From NCBI GenBank assembly GCA_963821705.1, contig CAWGEV010000007.1, forward strand, positions 186,001 through 250,000: a DNA stretch of 64,000 nucleotides. Direction: 5' to 3'. Below are positions 17,601 to 26,082 of this stretch, in pieces. How positions within the stretch are numbered: position 1 is the first letter of the stretch; every line of letters begins with the position of its first letter. The notes beneath the pieces were generated by a model. That model saw nothing but the letters and a program-made list of their open reading frames with translations, did not search any database and had not been told where the DNA came from. Made by a program: the position numbers and the translations under genes. The stretch comes from DASUPK01 sp963821705. GTDB taxonomy: Bacteria; Actinomycetota; Thermoleophilia; Solirubrobacterales; 70-9.

Positions 17601-19225
17601 GCCCGGACACCTTCACCTACACCCTCAACGGCGGCTCGAGCACGACCGTCAGCATGTATGTCGACTGCCGGCAGCCGGTGGCGCACGACGACTCGGCGAC
17701 CGTGGCCGCGAACGACCCGGCCACCGCGATCCCGGTGCTCGCCAACGACAACAACCCGAACCCCAACGGCGGCGCGGCGATGACGATCGGCTCCGTGACG
17801 CAGCCGGCCCACGGCAGTGTCGCGATCACCGGCGGCGGGACCGGACTCACCTACCAGCCCAACGCCGGCTACTGCAACAACCCGCCGGGCACGAGCCTCG
17901 ACACCTTCACCTACACGCTCAACGGCGGCTCCACCGGGACGGTCACGATGACCGTCACCTGCCTGCCGCCGGTGGCCCACGGCGACACGGCGACCGTTGC
18001 CGCGAACAGCTCGGCCACCTCGATCGACGTGCTCGCCAACGACACCAACCCCAACCCGAACGGCGGCGGGGCGAAGCTCGTCGCGTCGGTGACGCAGCCC
18101 GCCCACGGCACCGTCGTGAAGGCCGGCGACGGCTCCGGGCTCACCTACCAGCCGAATGCCGGCTACTGCAACAACCCGCCGGGGAGCAGCCTCGACACCT
18201 TCACCTACACGCTGAACGGCGGCTCGACCGCGACGGTCTCGATGACCGTCAACTGCCAGTCGCCGACAGGGGTGAACGATTCGGCGACAGTCACCGCGAA
18301 CGACCCGGCAACGTCGATCCCGGTGCTCGCCAACGACACGAACCCGAACCCGAACGGCGGCACGATGACGATCGCGTCGGTGACCCAGCCGGCCCACGGC
18401 ACCGTCGTGAAGGCCGGCGACGGCTCCGGGCTCACCTACCAGCCGAATGCCGGCTACTGCAACAACCCGCCGGGCACCAGCCTCGACACCTTCACCTACA
18501 CGCTGAACGGCGGCTCGACCGCAACGGTCTCGATGACCGTCAACTGCCGGCCGCCCGTGGCGCGCAACGACGCCGCCAGCGTCTCCAAGGACGACCCGGC
18601 CACGCCGATCCCGGTCCTCGTCAACGACATCAACCCGAACCCGAACGGCGGAGCGATGACGATCGCCTCGGTGACCCAGTCGCCGAACGGTCAGGTGACG
18701 ATCACCGGCGGCGGGACCGGGCTCACCTACCAGCCGAACGCGAGCTTCTGCAACATCCCCGGCACCCAGGCCGACAAGTTCACCTACACCCTCAACGGCG
18801 GCTCGACCGCGACCGTCTCGATGACCGTCTTCTGCTCGAGCCCGCCGCTGGCGATGGGCGACTCCGTGACGGTCCCCGGCAATGCGAGCGCAACCAGGAT
18901 CGACGTGCTCGCGAACGACACGGATCCGAACGGCGAACCGATCACGATCGCCTCGGTCACGCAGCCCGGCCACGGCCAGGCGGCCGTCACCGGGGACGGC
19001 AAGGCGCTCACCTACCAGCCCAACCCCGGCTACTGCAACAACGCCGGCCAGGGCCCCGACACCTTCGACTACGTCCTCAACGGCGGCTCCGCGGCGACCG
19101 TCGGGGTCACCGTGCCCTGCGCTGCGGCCGGGGCGACGCCGGCTCGCGCGAAGTCAGCGGCGAAGTGCGGGAAGGGCAGCAAGAAGGCCCATGGGAAGTG
19201 CCGGAAGAAGAAGCGCAGGCACTGA
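14675..19225 (+). CDS. Giant secreted DMFase-like protein with nine Ig-like repeats
   Basis: A 1516-residue paralogue of the preceding gene. Signal peptide core LLGLLCCVVLAIGLLLGLP, cleavage likely at TLAAA-NP (about residue 49). The DMFase-like domain (about 52-530) and fibronectin-like module (about 530-615) align along their length with the first copy, including SGHGEYW and GANDAYWQVRYE. Residues about 619-1481 hold nine repeats of about 96 residues (PVLANDTNPNPNGG..., GYCNNPPG..., DTFTYTLNGGSTATVS...), each with two cysteines that probably form a disulphide. The tail KCGKGSKKAHGKCRKKKRRH is strongly basic and could anchor the protein to acidic wall polymer. No sorting signal or transmembrane anchor at the C-terminus. 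Confidence 0.82.
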   Translation: MGRLRMATRIAKAPGSEQARPHGRSGLLGLLCCVVLAIGLLLGLPTLAAANPITTENALTGSPGWELGQADAPNIEGYTSKVSVAPGEAISFSVSTTPVANYRVNIYRLGWYNGAGARLMTCLPSCGTSTTGVARSTPNPNAATGKIDAGWAAQNSLTIPANWTTGEYVAEYVLTSGSEQGYARYSPFVVRSNAPQASASSILVVVPTNTYLAYNNWGGTSAYENNTNGSIFNLAHATKMSFNRPYARRDWRFWDLPLLRFLEREGYDVSYVSDADVDANPNILMQHRTVIYSGHGEYWTKAMRDGFDAARDQGTNMAFMGANDAYWQVRYEDSSCPSDNTVCPASPGVGNRRTMVVYKEYPDPISDPSLDTIQFRDLGRPECQLMGGVQYGSYFPNDGYRDYTVTSDGAADPWTQGTGLTSGSTITGLVGFEYDSFDPTCVTPGPPTVLFDYQGPETPASIDAAAVKYVAPGSGARVFSSGTEQFSWGLDSYRWDPTLFTGIPPTNPAIQQFTRNMLADMQDPASPAGIDAVKAGDTVELDTTPRNDPRITTYKVYRHAGTGDFQPGDPGVTLVCQNSTGDCTDSPPAGTYRYASVAGDQWNDSGPALSGAVTENLAVASDDTATRTENSAAAAIDVLANDTASDGGSKSIISVTQPANGTVAITGGGTGLTYQPTTGYCNNPPGGSPDTFTYTLGGGSTATVSVTVNCIPPTAVNDSATVTSNDPATSIPVLANDTDVDARPITITSTTQPAHGAVAITGGGTGLTYQPTAGYCNSPPGSSLDTFTYTLNGGSTATVSMTVNCRLPTAHNDAASVSKDDPATAIPVLANDTNPNPNGGPATIVSVTQPSNGQAAITGGGTGLTYQPNPSFCNNGGPSPDKFTYTLNGGSTATVSMTVFCVDHAPVAVHDSFSVTAGDPATAIDVLANDTDVDGGPKFVNSVTQPANGTVVITGGGSGLTYKPNANYCNFPPGSSPDTFTYTLNGGSSTTVSMYVDCRQPVAHDDSATVAANDPATAIPVLANDNNPNPNGGAAMTIGSVTQPAHGSVAITGGGTGLTYQPNAGYCNNPPGTSLDTFTYTLNGGSTGTVTMTVTCLPPVAHGDTATVAANSSATSIDVLANDTNPNPNGGGAKLVASVTQPAHGTVVKAGDGSGLTYQPNAGYCNNPPGSSLDTFTYTLNGGSTATVSMTVNCQSPTGVNDSATVTANDPATSIPVLANDTNPNPNGGTMTIASVTQPAHGTVVKAGDGSGLTYQPNAGYCNNPPGTSLDTFTYTLNGGSTATVSMTVNCRPPVARNDAASVSKDDPATPIPVLVNDINPNPNGGAMTIASVTQSPNGQVTITGGGTGLTYQPNASFCNIPGTQADKFTYTLNGGSTATVSMTVFCSSPPLAMGDSVTVPGNASATRIDVLANDTDPNGEPITIASVTQPGHGQAAVTGDGKALTYQPNPGYCNNAGQGPDTFDYVLNGGSAATVGVTVPCAAAGATPARAKSAAKCGKGSKKAHGKCRKKKRRH
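16530..19120 (+). repeat. Nine tandem in-frame repeats of about 290 bp
   Basis: Nine in-frame units encode the Ig-like repeats of the giant secreted protein. Units 6 and 7 are nearly identical over long runs (for example the block coding AGYCNNPPG and TFTYTLNGGSTATVSMTVNC), and units 3 and 8 share the variant AASVSKDDPAT start. This points to recent duplication and homogenisation of an alternating pair pattern. Confidence 0.88.
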
Positions 19226-19268
19226 CCCTCGCTGCGACCCAAGTTGCCGGCACGGGCCCGGCGCCGAG

Positions 19269-19274
19269 TAGCCT
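19269..19274 (+). promoter_or_regulatory. Putative -10 box TAGCCT
   Basis: TAGCCT lies in the 82-base gap after the giant secreted gene, 33 bases before the ATG at 19308. TTGCCG at 19244-19249 could be the -35 with a 19-base spacer. It would drive the four-gene glycosyltransferase and hydrolase run that follows. Confidence 0.4.
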
Positions 19275-19307
19275 CAACTCCAGGGTCCCAGGCCCGAAGG
19301 TCCAGCG

Positions 19308-20519
19308 ATGACAGCGGCCACCGCCACGCCCTCCGACCTCCCACCCACATCCGCCGGCGAGGCAGCTCGCCCGATCCGCGTCGCGCTCTACGCGGAGGTG
19401 AACATGAACCTGATCGACGGCTCCTCGGTCTGGGTGCAGTCGGTCGGCCTGACGCTCGCGCAGATCCCCGGTGTGCGGGTCACGCTGCTCCTGAAGGCCC
19501 CGGAGCAGCGGGACGTCCTGACGGCTCCGATGAAGGCGAACAGCAGCATCGATCTGGTCGAGCCCGACCGCCTCGGCTTCGAGGCGCCACTCGACGCCGA
19601 GTCGGGCATCGAGGCTCTGGAGCGCCTGGATGAGGAGCACCACTTCGATCTCGTCCTACTGCGCGGGGCGGGGATCTGCGCCGAGGCAAGCCGCCGTGCT
19701 GCCTTCGCCGGACGGCTCTGGTCCTACTACCTCACCCCACACGAGTTCAAGCCGGGACAGGAGGTGGACCAGCTGCGACTGATCGCCTCGGCGTCCGAGC
19801 GCGTCCTCTGCCAGACCGAGGCGATCCGCGACCTGGCCGAGGCCGTTCTCCCGGACCAGGCCGACAAATTGATGCTGCTGCCGCCGATGATTCCGGCGGT
19901 CCCCAGGGCAACCCGGCGGCCAGCGAACGACACGACCCTCAGGCTCGTCTACGCCGGCAAGTTCGCGCCCGAGTATTACTTCCTTGAGACGATCGAGACC
20001 TTCCGGCGTTTTCGCCGCACCCACCCGGACGCGGAGCTCCACCTGGTCGGCGACAAGCTCCACAACCCCCCGGACGACCCGGGATTCAAGCCGGCCGCCG
20101 AGGCCGCGCTCGCCGAGACCGAGAACCTGGTCTGGCACGGAGGGGTCAGTCGCAAGCGGGTCGACGAGCTGCTCCGGGAGGCCGACGTCGCCCTCTCGGT
20201 ACGCCACCCGATGATGGACAAGGAGCTGGCCACCAAGGTGCTCGAGTACGGCGCGGCGGGGTGCGCCGTGATCCTCAACAGGACCCCGCTCTACGAGGAT
20301 CTCCTCGGCGCGGACTACCCCCTGTTCGCCACGGACCCGCGGCAGATCCTCGCAGCGCTCAAGCAGGTCGCGAAGAATTCCGATCTTCGCCAAGAGGCGG
20401 CCGATCGCTGCGCCGCGGCCGCGCGCCGGTACACGTTCAGGCGCGTCGCCGAGCGGCTGGAGCCCGAGATCGTGGCGGAGCTGCGGGGCGCGAATCGCGA
20501 ACCGGTGAGAGAGATCTAG
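19308..20519 (+). CDS. GT4-like glycosyltransferase
   Basis: A 403-residue GT-B type protein. The N-terminal acceptor half begins after a 20-residue lead with VALYAEVNMNLIDGSSVWVQ, and the donor half has RLVYAGKFAPEYYFLET, HLVGDK and TKVLEYGAAGCAVILNRTPL near residues 307-326. The first half of the 740-residue protein at 23860 is a clear paralogue, with the same motifs in the same order. Ten bases separate it from the coiled-coil glycosyltransferase gene, so they are one operon. Sugar specificity unknown. Confidence 0.82.
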   Translation: MTAATATPSDLPPTSAGEAARPIRVALYAEVNMNLIDGSSVWVQSVGLTLAQIPGVRVTLLLKAPEQRDVLTAPMKANSSIDLVEPDRLGFEAPLDAESGIEALERLDEEHHFDLVLLRGAGICAEASRRAAFAGRLWSYYLTPHEFKPGQEVDQLRLIASASERVLCQTEAIRDLAEAVLPDQADKLMLLPPMIPAVPRATRRPANDTTLRLVYAGKFAPEYYFLETIETFRRFRRTHPDAELHLVGDKLHNPPDDPGFKPAAEAALAETENLVWHGGVSRKRVDELLREADVALSVRHPMMDKELATKVLEYGAAGCAVILNRTPLYEDLLGADYPLFATDPRQILAALKQVAKNSDLRQEAADRCAAAARRYTFRRVAERLEPEIVAELRGANREPVREI

Positions 20520-20528
20520 GCGAACGAC

Positions 20529-23500
20529 ATGGCGTCGAGCAAGAAGCCCACCAAACGGACGACCACGCCCCGCAGGCGCGCGGCGAGCGTGGACGCGAGG
20601 ATCGAGAAGCTGACGGCGGAGAAGGAGGCCAGCGAGGACGAGGCGTTCGCCCTCACCCACCGCGTGGCGACGCTCGAGGGGCGCGAGCGCGACCTGAACG
20701 AGCTGATCATCGGGCATCGCGAGCGGATCGCCGCATTGGAGGCGGAGCGCGAGGCGCTCGGCCGCGAGGTCAAGTCCGAGAGGCAGCGCTCCGCCAAGCT
20801 CGAGCGCCGAGAGGCCAAGCTCACCGAGCAGCTCGTCAACGCCCGTGAGCTGATCGTCTCCCTCGAGGCGAAGCGCGACGAGCTCCTCGATGAGCAGCGA
20901 ACTCGATCCGCCGCGGCTGAGCGGGAATCCGCCGCACACGAGCGTGAGCTGGCGGAGGCCCTGAGCCAGGTCGCCGCCCTGGAGGCCAAGCGCGACGAGC
21001 TCGCGGAGGAGCTCGCCGGGGAGCGTGAGCGTTCCGCCGAGCTGCGCCACAGGGAGGCCGACCTGGGTGGGCGGATCAGCGTCCATCAGGATCGGATCTC
21101 CGCACTCCAAGAGGAGCTGGACGAGCACAGGGAGCGGACCGCCGAGCTCGAGAAGAGAAACGTCGAGCTCTCCTCCGAGCTGAGCGCACGGTCGGAGCGG
21201 GTCGCGACGCTCGAGGCCGAGCACGAGGCCCTCGACCGGGATCTCGAGCGTGAGAGGCGGGATGGCGCCGAGCTGCGAGAGCGGGAGCGCACCCTCCAGG
21301 AGAGGGCGGTGATCCTGCACGAGCAGGTCGCGCGTCTCGAAGCCCACGAGGACGTGCTGAGGCGTTCCCTGGCCGAGGAGAAGGACAGGCGATTCACTCT
21401 GCGGAGCCGGGAGGCGAAGCTCGAGCAGCAGCTCGGCAGCGCGCGGGAGAAGGTCGCCGCGCTCGAGGCGACGCGGGAGGAGCTGCAGGGCGCCTCGAAG
21501 GAACGGGAGCGCGAGCTGCGTGCCAGGGTCGAGACGAGCCAGGAGGAGGTCGCGCGACTCGAGGGCGAGCGTGAGGCCGTGCAGCGCGCTCTCGACGAGG
21601 AGCTGGGCAAGGCGGCCACCCTCCATGACGAGCGAGCCGCCGAGGCCGAGAGCGCGCAGGAGCGGATCACAACGCTCGAGACGGAGCGCGACGAGCTCCA
21701 GCGATCGCTGGAGACCGTCCGGAGCGAGATCACCAGGATCGAGGGCCAGCTGACCGGCCTGGCCGTGGAGCGCGACCGGCTCCAGTCGGAGCGCGAGCGC
21801 CTCAAGTCCCGCCTCGAGCAGCTTCAGAGCAGTCGCGCTTACCGGGTGATGAGGCTGAGCTGGCGCTTCCGAGCGGCGATCAAGCGCCCATTCCGGAGAT
21901 CGGCTCGACCGGCCCTGGACAAGGGCCGGGGAACCGCGGAGGCCGCCCGGCCGCGGGGCGAGCGAACGCCCGCCCTCGGCGCCGGGGAGGCGAAGCCAGG
22001 GCCGGCCCAGAAGAGCGGTGTCAAGCCGGCCATGCCCAAACCGCGGATGAGGGCGGCGGCGGCCACGCCCCCGCCCCCGACCCAGGGTCCGGAGTCGCCG
22101 GCGGCCGAGCCCGAGCAGGCGCCACCTGCGCCGGCTCCCGAGCCGGCGCAGCCCGCGTCGTCCGTGGACGAGGAGAGGGAGCGATGGCTCGGAAAGCCGC
22201 AGTCACCGCCCGCCGACGTCGGTGAGCTCCGCGTGGCGGCGGTGCTCGATGAGATGTCCGCCGCCTGCTTCGCGCCCGACTGCGACCTGCTCAGGTTCGA
22301 GTCCGAAGGCTGGCAGGACGCCCTGCGGGCCCACGAGCCCCACCTCCTGCTGGTCGAGTCCACCTGGCAGGGAAACAGCGGCTCCTGGCAGTACCAGGTC
22401 GCCTCCTACACCCATCCGGACTACATCGGGCTGCCGAACCTGAAGGCGCTGGTCGCCTGGTGCCGAGAGAGGGACATCCCGACCGTCTTCTGGAACAAGG
22501 AGGATCCGGTCCACTTCGAGCGCTTCGCGGAGGCGGCCGCCCTGTTCGACTACGTCTTCACGTCGGACAGCAACTGCATCGAGCGTTACGCGGAACTGGA
22601 GCGCGACACCGACGGTCCGATCGATGCGCTGCAGTTCGCCGCACAACCCCGCATCCACAACCCCGTCGGCGCTCCGGCGGCGCGCAGCGGCTCGCCCGTC
22701 TTCGCGGGGGCCTACTACCGCGACAGGCACATCAGCCGGCAGGAGAGCCTCGAGATGCTCCTGGACGCCGCAATGCCGTTCGGCCTCGAGATCTACGATC
22801 GGCGATTCGGCTCGGAGGATCAGGCATTCGGGTTCCCCGAGCGCTTCAAGGACCGGGTGCAGGGCCGCCTCTCCTACGACGAGATGATCGAGGCGTACAA
22901 GAGCCATCGGATCTTCCTCAACGTCAACTCGGTCACCGACTCCCCGACGATGTTCTCGCGGCGGGTGTTTGAGCTCCTCGCCTGCGGCACCGCCGTGGTC
23001 AGCACCGAGGGCCTGGGTGTGGAGAGGACGCTCGGCGATCTGGTGCCCGTGGTCACCGCTCCGGAGGAGGCCACGGAGGCTCTGACCAAGCTCGAGGACG
23101 AGGGCTACCGGCGGCAGCTCGCGCTGCGGGGCCGGCGGGAGGTGATCGGCCGGCATACCTACAGGCACCGGCTCGCCGAGATCGCGAGCACGCTCGGCTT
23201 CAAGGTCGCCGCCTATTCCGGCGAGGAGGTGGCCGCCCTGGCGCTGGTGGACGACGTCGACCAGGCACGTCGCTTCCGCGAGGTGGTCTCGAGCATCTCC
23301 GCGCAGAAGACCCCTCCGGTCGAGCTTCTGGTCGGCACCCACACCTCGGTGGCGGGCGACCTCCAGGAACTCTCCGACGGCGGGCGGGGGATTCGGGTCC
23401 GGGTCGTGCAACAGGACCCCGACAGCGGCCGGACACAGCGCTATCGCGAGCTGGCCGCACTCGCCTCCTCTCCCTGGCTGGCCATCCTCCATCCGGCCCA

Positions 23501-23855
23501 CACCTACGGCGAGCACCACATCACCGACCTGGTGCTGTCGACGCGGTTCACCGATGCCGACGTGATCGGCAGCGCATCCTTCGAGACGAGCGAGGGTGCC
23601 GGCGCCATCGATCGGAGCCTGGAGCACCGCTTCGTCGACTTCGTCCACCCGCACTCCGTCCTGGTGAGACGGGAGCTGGTCGCCAGGCGCGGTTGGCCGG
23701 ACCAGATTCCCGGCGCCGATGAGGAGCTCCGCAAGTGGTTCCGCGACGGAGTCCGCCTCTACTCCGGCGACGCAGGCAGCTTCCATGCGGCCGCAGCGGT
23801 GGGATTGCCCAGCCGTACTGCCCAAGCCACCGCCGAGCAGGGCCCGGAGCGGTAG
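20529..23855 (+). CDS. Coiled-coil protein fused to CgeB-like and GT2-like glycosyltransferase domains
   Basis: A 1108-residue fusion. Residues about 15-430 are a nearly unbroken charged coiled coil with recurring ATLEGRERDLNE/AALEAERE-type heptads; a basic segment (YRVMRLSWRFRAAIKRPFRR) follows, then a Pro/Ala-rich linker to about 555. Residues about 564-890 are a CgeB/YkvP-like group 1 glycosyltransferase (VFWNKEDPVHFERF, FDYVFTSDSNCIERY, RRVFELLACGTAVVST). Residues about 893-1090 resemble a GT2 fold (SSISAQKTPPVELLVGTHTS, LAILHPAHTYGEHHI) but without a clear DXD. The coil may act as a ruler or scaffold for chain assembly; this is inference. Confidence 0.75.
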   Translation: MASSKKPTKRTTTPRRRAASVDARIEKLTAEKEASEDEAFALTHRVATLEGRERDLNELIIGHRERIAALEAEREALGREVKSERQRSAKLERREAKLTEQLVNARELIVSLEAKRDELLDEQRTRSAAAERESAAHERELAEALSQVAALEAKRDELAEELAGERERSAELRHREADLGGRISVHQDRISALQEELDEHRERTAELEKRNVELSSELSARSERVATLEAEHEALDRDLERERRDGAELRERERTLQERAVILHEQVARLEAHEDVLRRSLAEEKDRRFTLRSREAKLEQQLGSAREKVAALEATREELQGASKERERELRARVETSQEEVARLEGEREAVQRALDEELGKAATLHDERAAEAESAQERITTLETERDELQRSLETVRSEITRIEGQLTGLAVERDRLQSERERLKSRLEQLQSSRAYRVMRLSWRFRAAIKRPFRRSARPALDKGRGTAEAARPRGERTPALGAGEAKPGPAQKSGVKPAMPKPRMRAAAATPPPPTQGPESPAAEPEQAPPAPAPEPAQPASSVDEERERWLGKPQSPPADVGELRVAAVLDEMSAACFAPDCDLLRFESEGWQDALRAHEPHLLLVESTWQGNSGSWQYQVASYTHPDYIGLPNLKALVAWCRERDIPTVFWNKEDPVHFERFAEAAALFDYVFTSDSNCIERYAELERDTDGPIDALQFAAQPRIHNPVGAPAARSGSPVFAGAYYRDRHISRQESLEMLLDAAMPFGLEIYDRRFGSEDQAFGFPERFKDRVQGRLSYDEMIEAYKSHRIFLNVNSVTDSPTMFSRRVFELLACGTAVVSTEGLGVERTLGDLVPVVTAPEEATEALTKLEDEGYRRQLALRGRREVIGRHTYRHRLAEIASTLGFKVAAYSGEEVAALALVDDVDQARRFREVVSSISAQKTPPVELLVGTHTSVAGDLQELSDGGRGIRVRVVQQDPDSGRTQRYRELAALASSPWLAILHPAHTYGEHHITDLVLSTRFTDADVIGSASFETSEGAGAIDRSLEHRFVDFVHPHSVLVRRELVARRGWPDQIPGADEELRKWFRDGVRLYSGDAGSFHAAAAVGLPSRTAQATAEQGPER

Positions 23856-23859
23856 GACC

Positions 23860-26082
23860 ATGGCCTCGGCGGACCCCGAGGTCCGGCACTCATCCGGCGT
23901 CGTCGGCGGGGGGCCTGTGAAGGTCGCCCTCTACGGCGAGGTCAACATGAACCTGATCGACGGCTCGTCCGTCTGGGTGCAGTCCATGGCGCAGATGCTG
24001 ACCTCCCTGCCGTGGGTGGAGGTGACGCTGCTGCTCCGGTACCCCGAGGAACGGCACGTCCTGACCGCACCCCTTCGCTCCCACCCCCGCATCGAGCTGG
24101 TCGATCCGGGGCGTGCGCAACTGAGCCCCGTGAACGCGATGGACGATCTCGAGCGCATCGACGCCGAGCGCCATTTCGACATCGTCCTTCTCCGGGGGGA
24201 GCGGGTGACCGCGGAGGCCTCCCGGCGCGACGCGTTCCACGGCCGGCTCTGGGTCTATCACCTGTCCGAGTCGCGCCCGGGGAGCGAGGCCGATCACCTC
24301 CGGCAGATCGCCAAGGTGTCTGAGCGGATTCTCTGCCAGACCGAGCCCATCCGAGCCCTGGCGGAGGCTGCTGCGCCGGAGCACGCCGGGAAGATGACGC
24401 TGCTGCCCCCGATGATCCCCTCCCCCGCTCCCTCGGACCCGGTGCCGAGGGCGGAGAGGGAGGGGCCGCTGAAGCTGTTCTACGCCGGCAAGTTCGCGCC
24501 CGAGTACCACTTCATGGAGATGGTGGAGACGTTCAAGCGGCTGCGCAGGCGCCATCCCGAGGCCGAGCTTCACCTCGTCGGCGACAAGGTCCACAATCCC
24601 GCTCACGATCCGAGCTTCAAGCCCGCGGCCGAGGCGGCGCTGGTCGAGACCGAGAACCTGGTCTGGCACGGGGGCGTCAGCCGCGAGAGGGTCGCCGAGC
24701 TGCTCCGCGAGGCCGATGTCGCCATGTCGGTGCGGCACCCGATGATGTCTCGCAGCAAGGAGATGTCAACCAAGGTGCTCGAGTACGGGGCGGCGGGCTG
24801 CGCCGTGGTGCTGAACCGAACCCCGCTCTACGAGCAGCTGCTGGGGGCGGACTACCCCCTGTTCGCGAGCGGGCCCGATGGCACGCTCGCCGCGCTGTCA
24901 CTGGTTCAGGAGGACCCCGCAACGCGCGAGGAAGCGGCGGCGCGCTGCAGGCTGGCCGCCGCCGCATTCACGTTCGAGCGGGTCGCCGCGGATCTGGAGC
25001 CGTTCCTCGGCAACCGCGCGGTGACAGTCCCGAGCTCCGGCGGGAAGGGCCGGCCGCGAATGTTGATCGCCGGCCACGACTTCAAGTTCCTCTCGGGGAT
25101 CCCCGACCGGGCTCGCGCCCTGGGGGCGGAGATCCGCGAGGACCACTGGTCCTCACTCGACCGCCACTCCCCCGAGGCCAGCGAGGAGCTGCTCCAGTGG
25201 GCGGATGTCGTCCTCTGCGAGTGGTGCCTCGGGAACGCCGTCTGGTACAGCCAGCGCGTCGGGACGGAGCAGCGGCTGGTGATCCGCTTCCACCGGGTAG
25301 AGCGCACCACCGATTTTCCGGCCTCGGTCGACATCGACAGGGTCGATTGCGTGGTCTTCGTCGGACCCCACCTGCGGGACGAGGCCATGGAGCGGTACTC
25401 CTGGCCGGAGGAGAAGCTGCGTCTGGTGCCCAACGCGGTGGACCTGCGCGCCCTGCGCCGCCAGAAGCTCCCTGGGAGTGAGTTCAACCTCGGGATGGTC
25501 GGATACGTCCCGGCGATCAAGCGCCTCGACCGGGCCCTCGACATCCTCGAATTGCTGCGGGCGCGTGAGCCACGGTTCCGCCTGATCGTCAAGGGAAAGC
25601 CTCCCTGGGCCTTCCCCTGGATGCGCCAGCGCGAGGAGGAGAGGCGGATGTACCAGGAGGCATATCGACGGATCGATTCGGCGCCCCTGCTGCGGGACGC
25701 CGTCACCTTCGAGGAATTCAGCCCCAACGTGCCCGCGTTCCTGCGCAAGGTGGGAATCATCGTCTCGACCAGCGACTACGAGGGACACCAGGTCGCGCTC
25801 GCGGAGGGGATGGCATCCGGTTGCCTGCCGATGGTGATCGATCGCCCCGGCGCCCGGGAGCAGTACGGGGATCGATGGGTCCATGCTTCCCCCGAGGAGG
25901 CGGCGGAGTCCATCCTCGGGCTGGTCGACGATGGGGAGCTCGAGGCCGAGCAGCGCCGCGCCGCGCAGTTCGCCGAGCGCTGGAGCCTCGAGGAGATCAT
26001 GCCGCAGTGGGATGAGGTGCTGGGGCTCACGGGCCCGCCTCCCGAGCGGTCCTCGGGCGAAGTTGCATCGATCGCCTCGTAG
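23860..26082 (+). CDS. Tandem double glycosyltransferase
   Basis: A 740-residue protein from the ATG at 23860, five bases after the previous stop and preceded by GGTAGG; the frame is open further upstream but there it is antisense-like noise inside the previous gene. Residues about 20-385 are a paralogue of the glycosyltransferase at 19308 (VNMNLIDGSSVWVQ, LFYAGKFAPEYHFME, TKVLEYGAAGCAVVLNRTPL). Residues about 394-720 are a second GT-B unit (LIAGHDFKFLSGI, PNAVDLRALRR, VSTSDYEGHQVALAEGMASG). Two active sites in one chain suggest successive transfers. The end overlaps the start of the glycosidase gene. Confidence 0.8.
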   Translation: MASADPEVRHSSGVVGGGPVKVALYGEVNMNLIDGSSVWVQSMAQMLTSLPWVEVTLLLRYPEERHVLTAPLRSHPRIELVDPGRAQLSPVNAMDDLERIDAERHFDIVLLRGERVTAEASRRDAFHGRLWVYHLSESRPGSEADHLRQIAKVSERILCQTEPIRALAEAAAPEHAGKMTLLPPMIPSPAPSDPVPRAEREGPLKLFYAGKFAPEYHFMEMVETFKRLRRRHPEAELHLVGDKVHNPAHDPSFKPAAEAALVETENLVWHGGVSRERVAELLREADVAMSVRHPMMSRSKEMSTKVLEYGAAGCAVVLNRTPLYEQLLGADYPLFASGPDGTLAALSLVQEDPATREEAAARCRLAAAAFTFERVAADLEPFLGNRAVTVPSSGGKGRPRMLIAGHDFKFLSGIPDRARALGAEIREDHWSSLDRHSPEASEELLQWADVVLCEWCLGNAVWYSQRVGTEQRLVIRFHRVERTTDFPASVDIDRVDCVVFVGPHLRDEAMERYSWPEEKLRLVPNAVDLRALRRQKLPGSEFNLGMVGYVPAIKRLDRALDILELLRAREPRFRLIVKGKPPWAFPWMRQREEERRMYQEAYRRIDSAPLLRDAVTFEEFSPNVPAFLRKVGIIVSTSDYEGHQVALAEGMASGCLPMVIDRPGAREQYGDRWVHASPEEAAESILGLVDDGELEAEQRRAAQFAERWSLEEIMPQWDEVLGLTGPPPERSSGEVASIAS

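Noticed and set aside
16530..19120. Possible CRISPR-like or satellite array
   Set aside because: The about 290-bp periodicity is in frame, codes Ig-like repeats and has no spacer structure.
11684..19225. The secreted paralogues as ordinary amidases
   Set aside because: The signal peptide, repeat stalk and missing small subunit make a plain DMFase assignment unsafe; only domain similarity is claimed.
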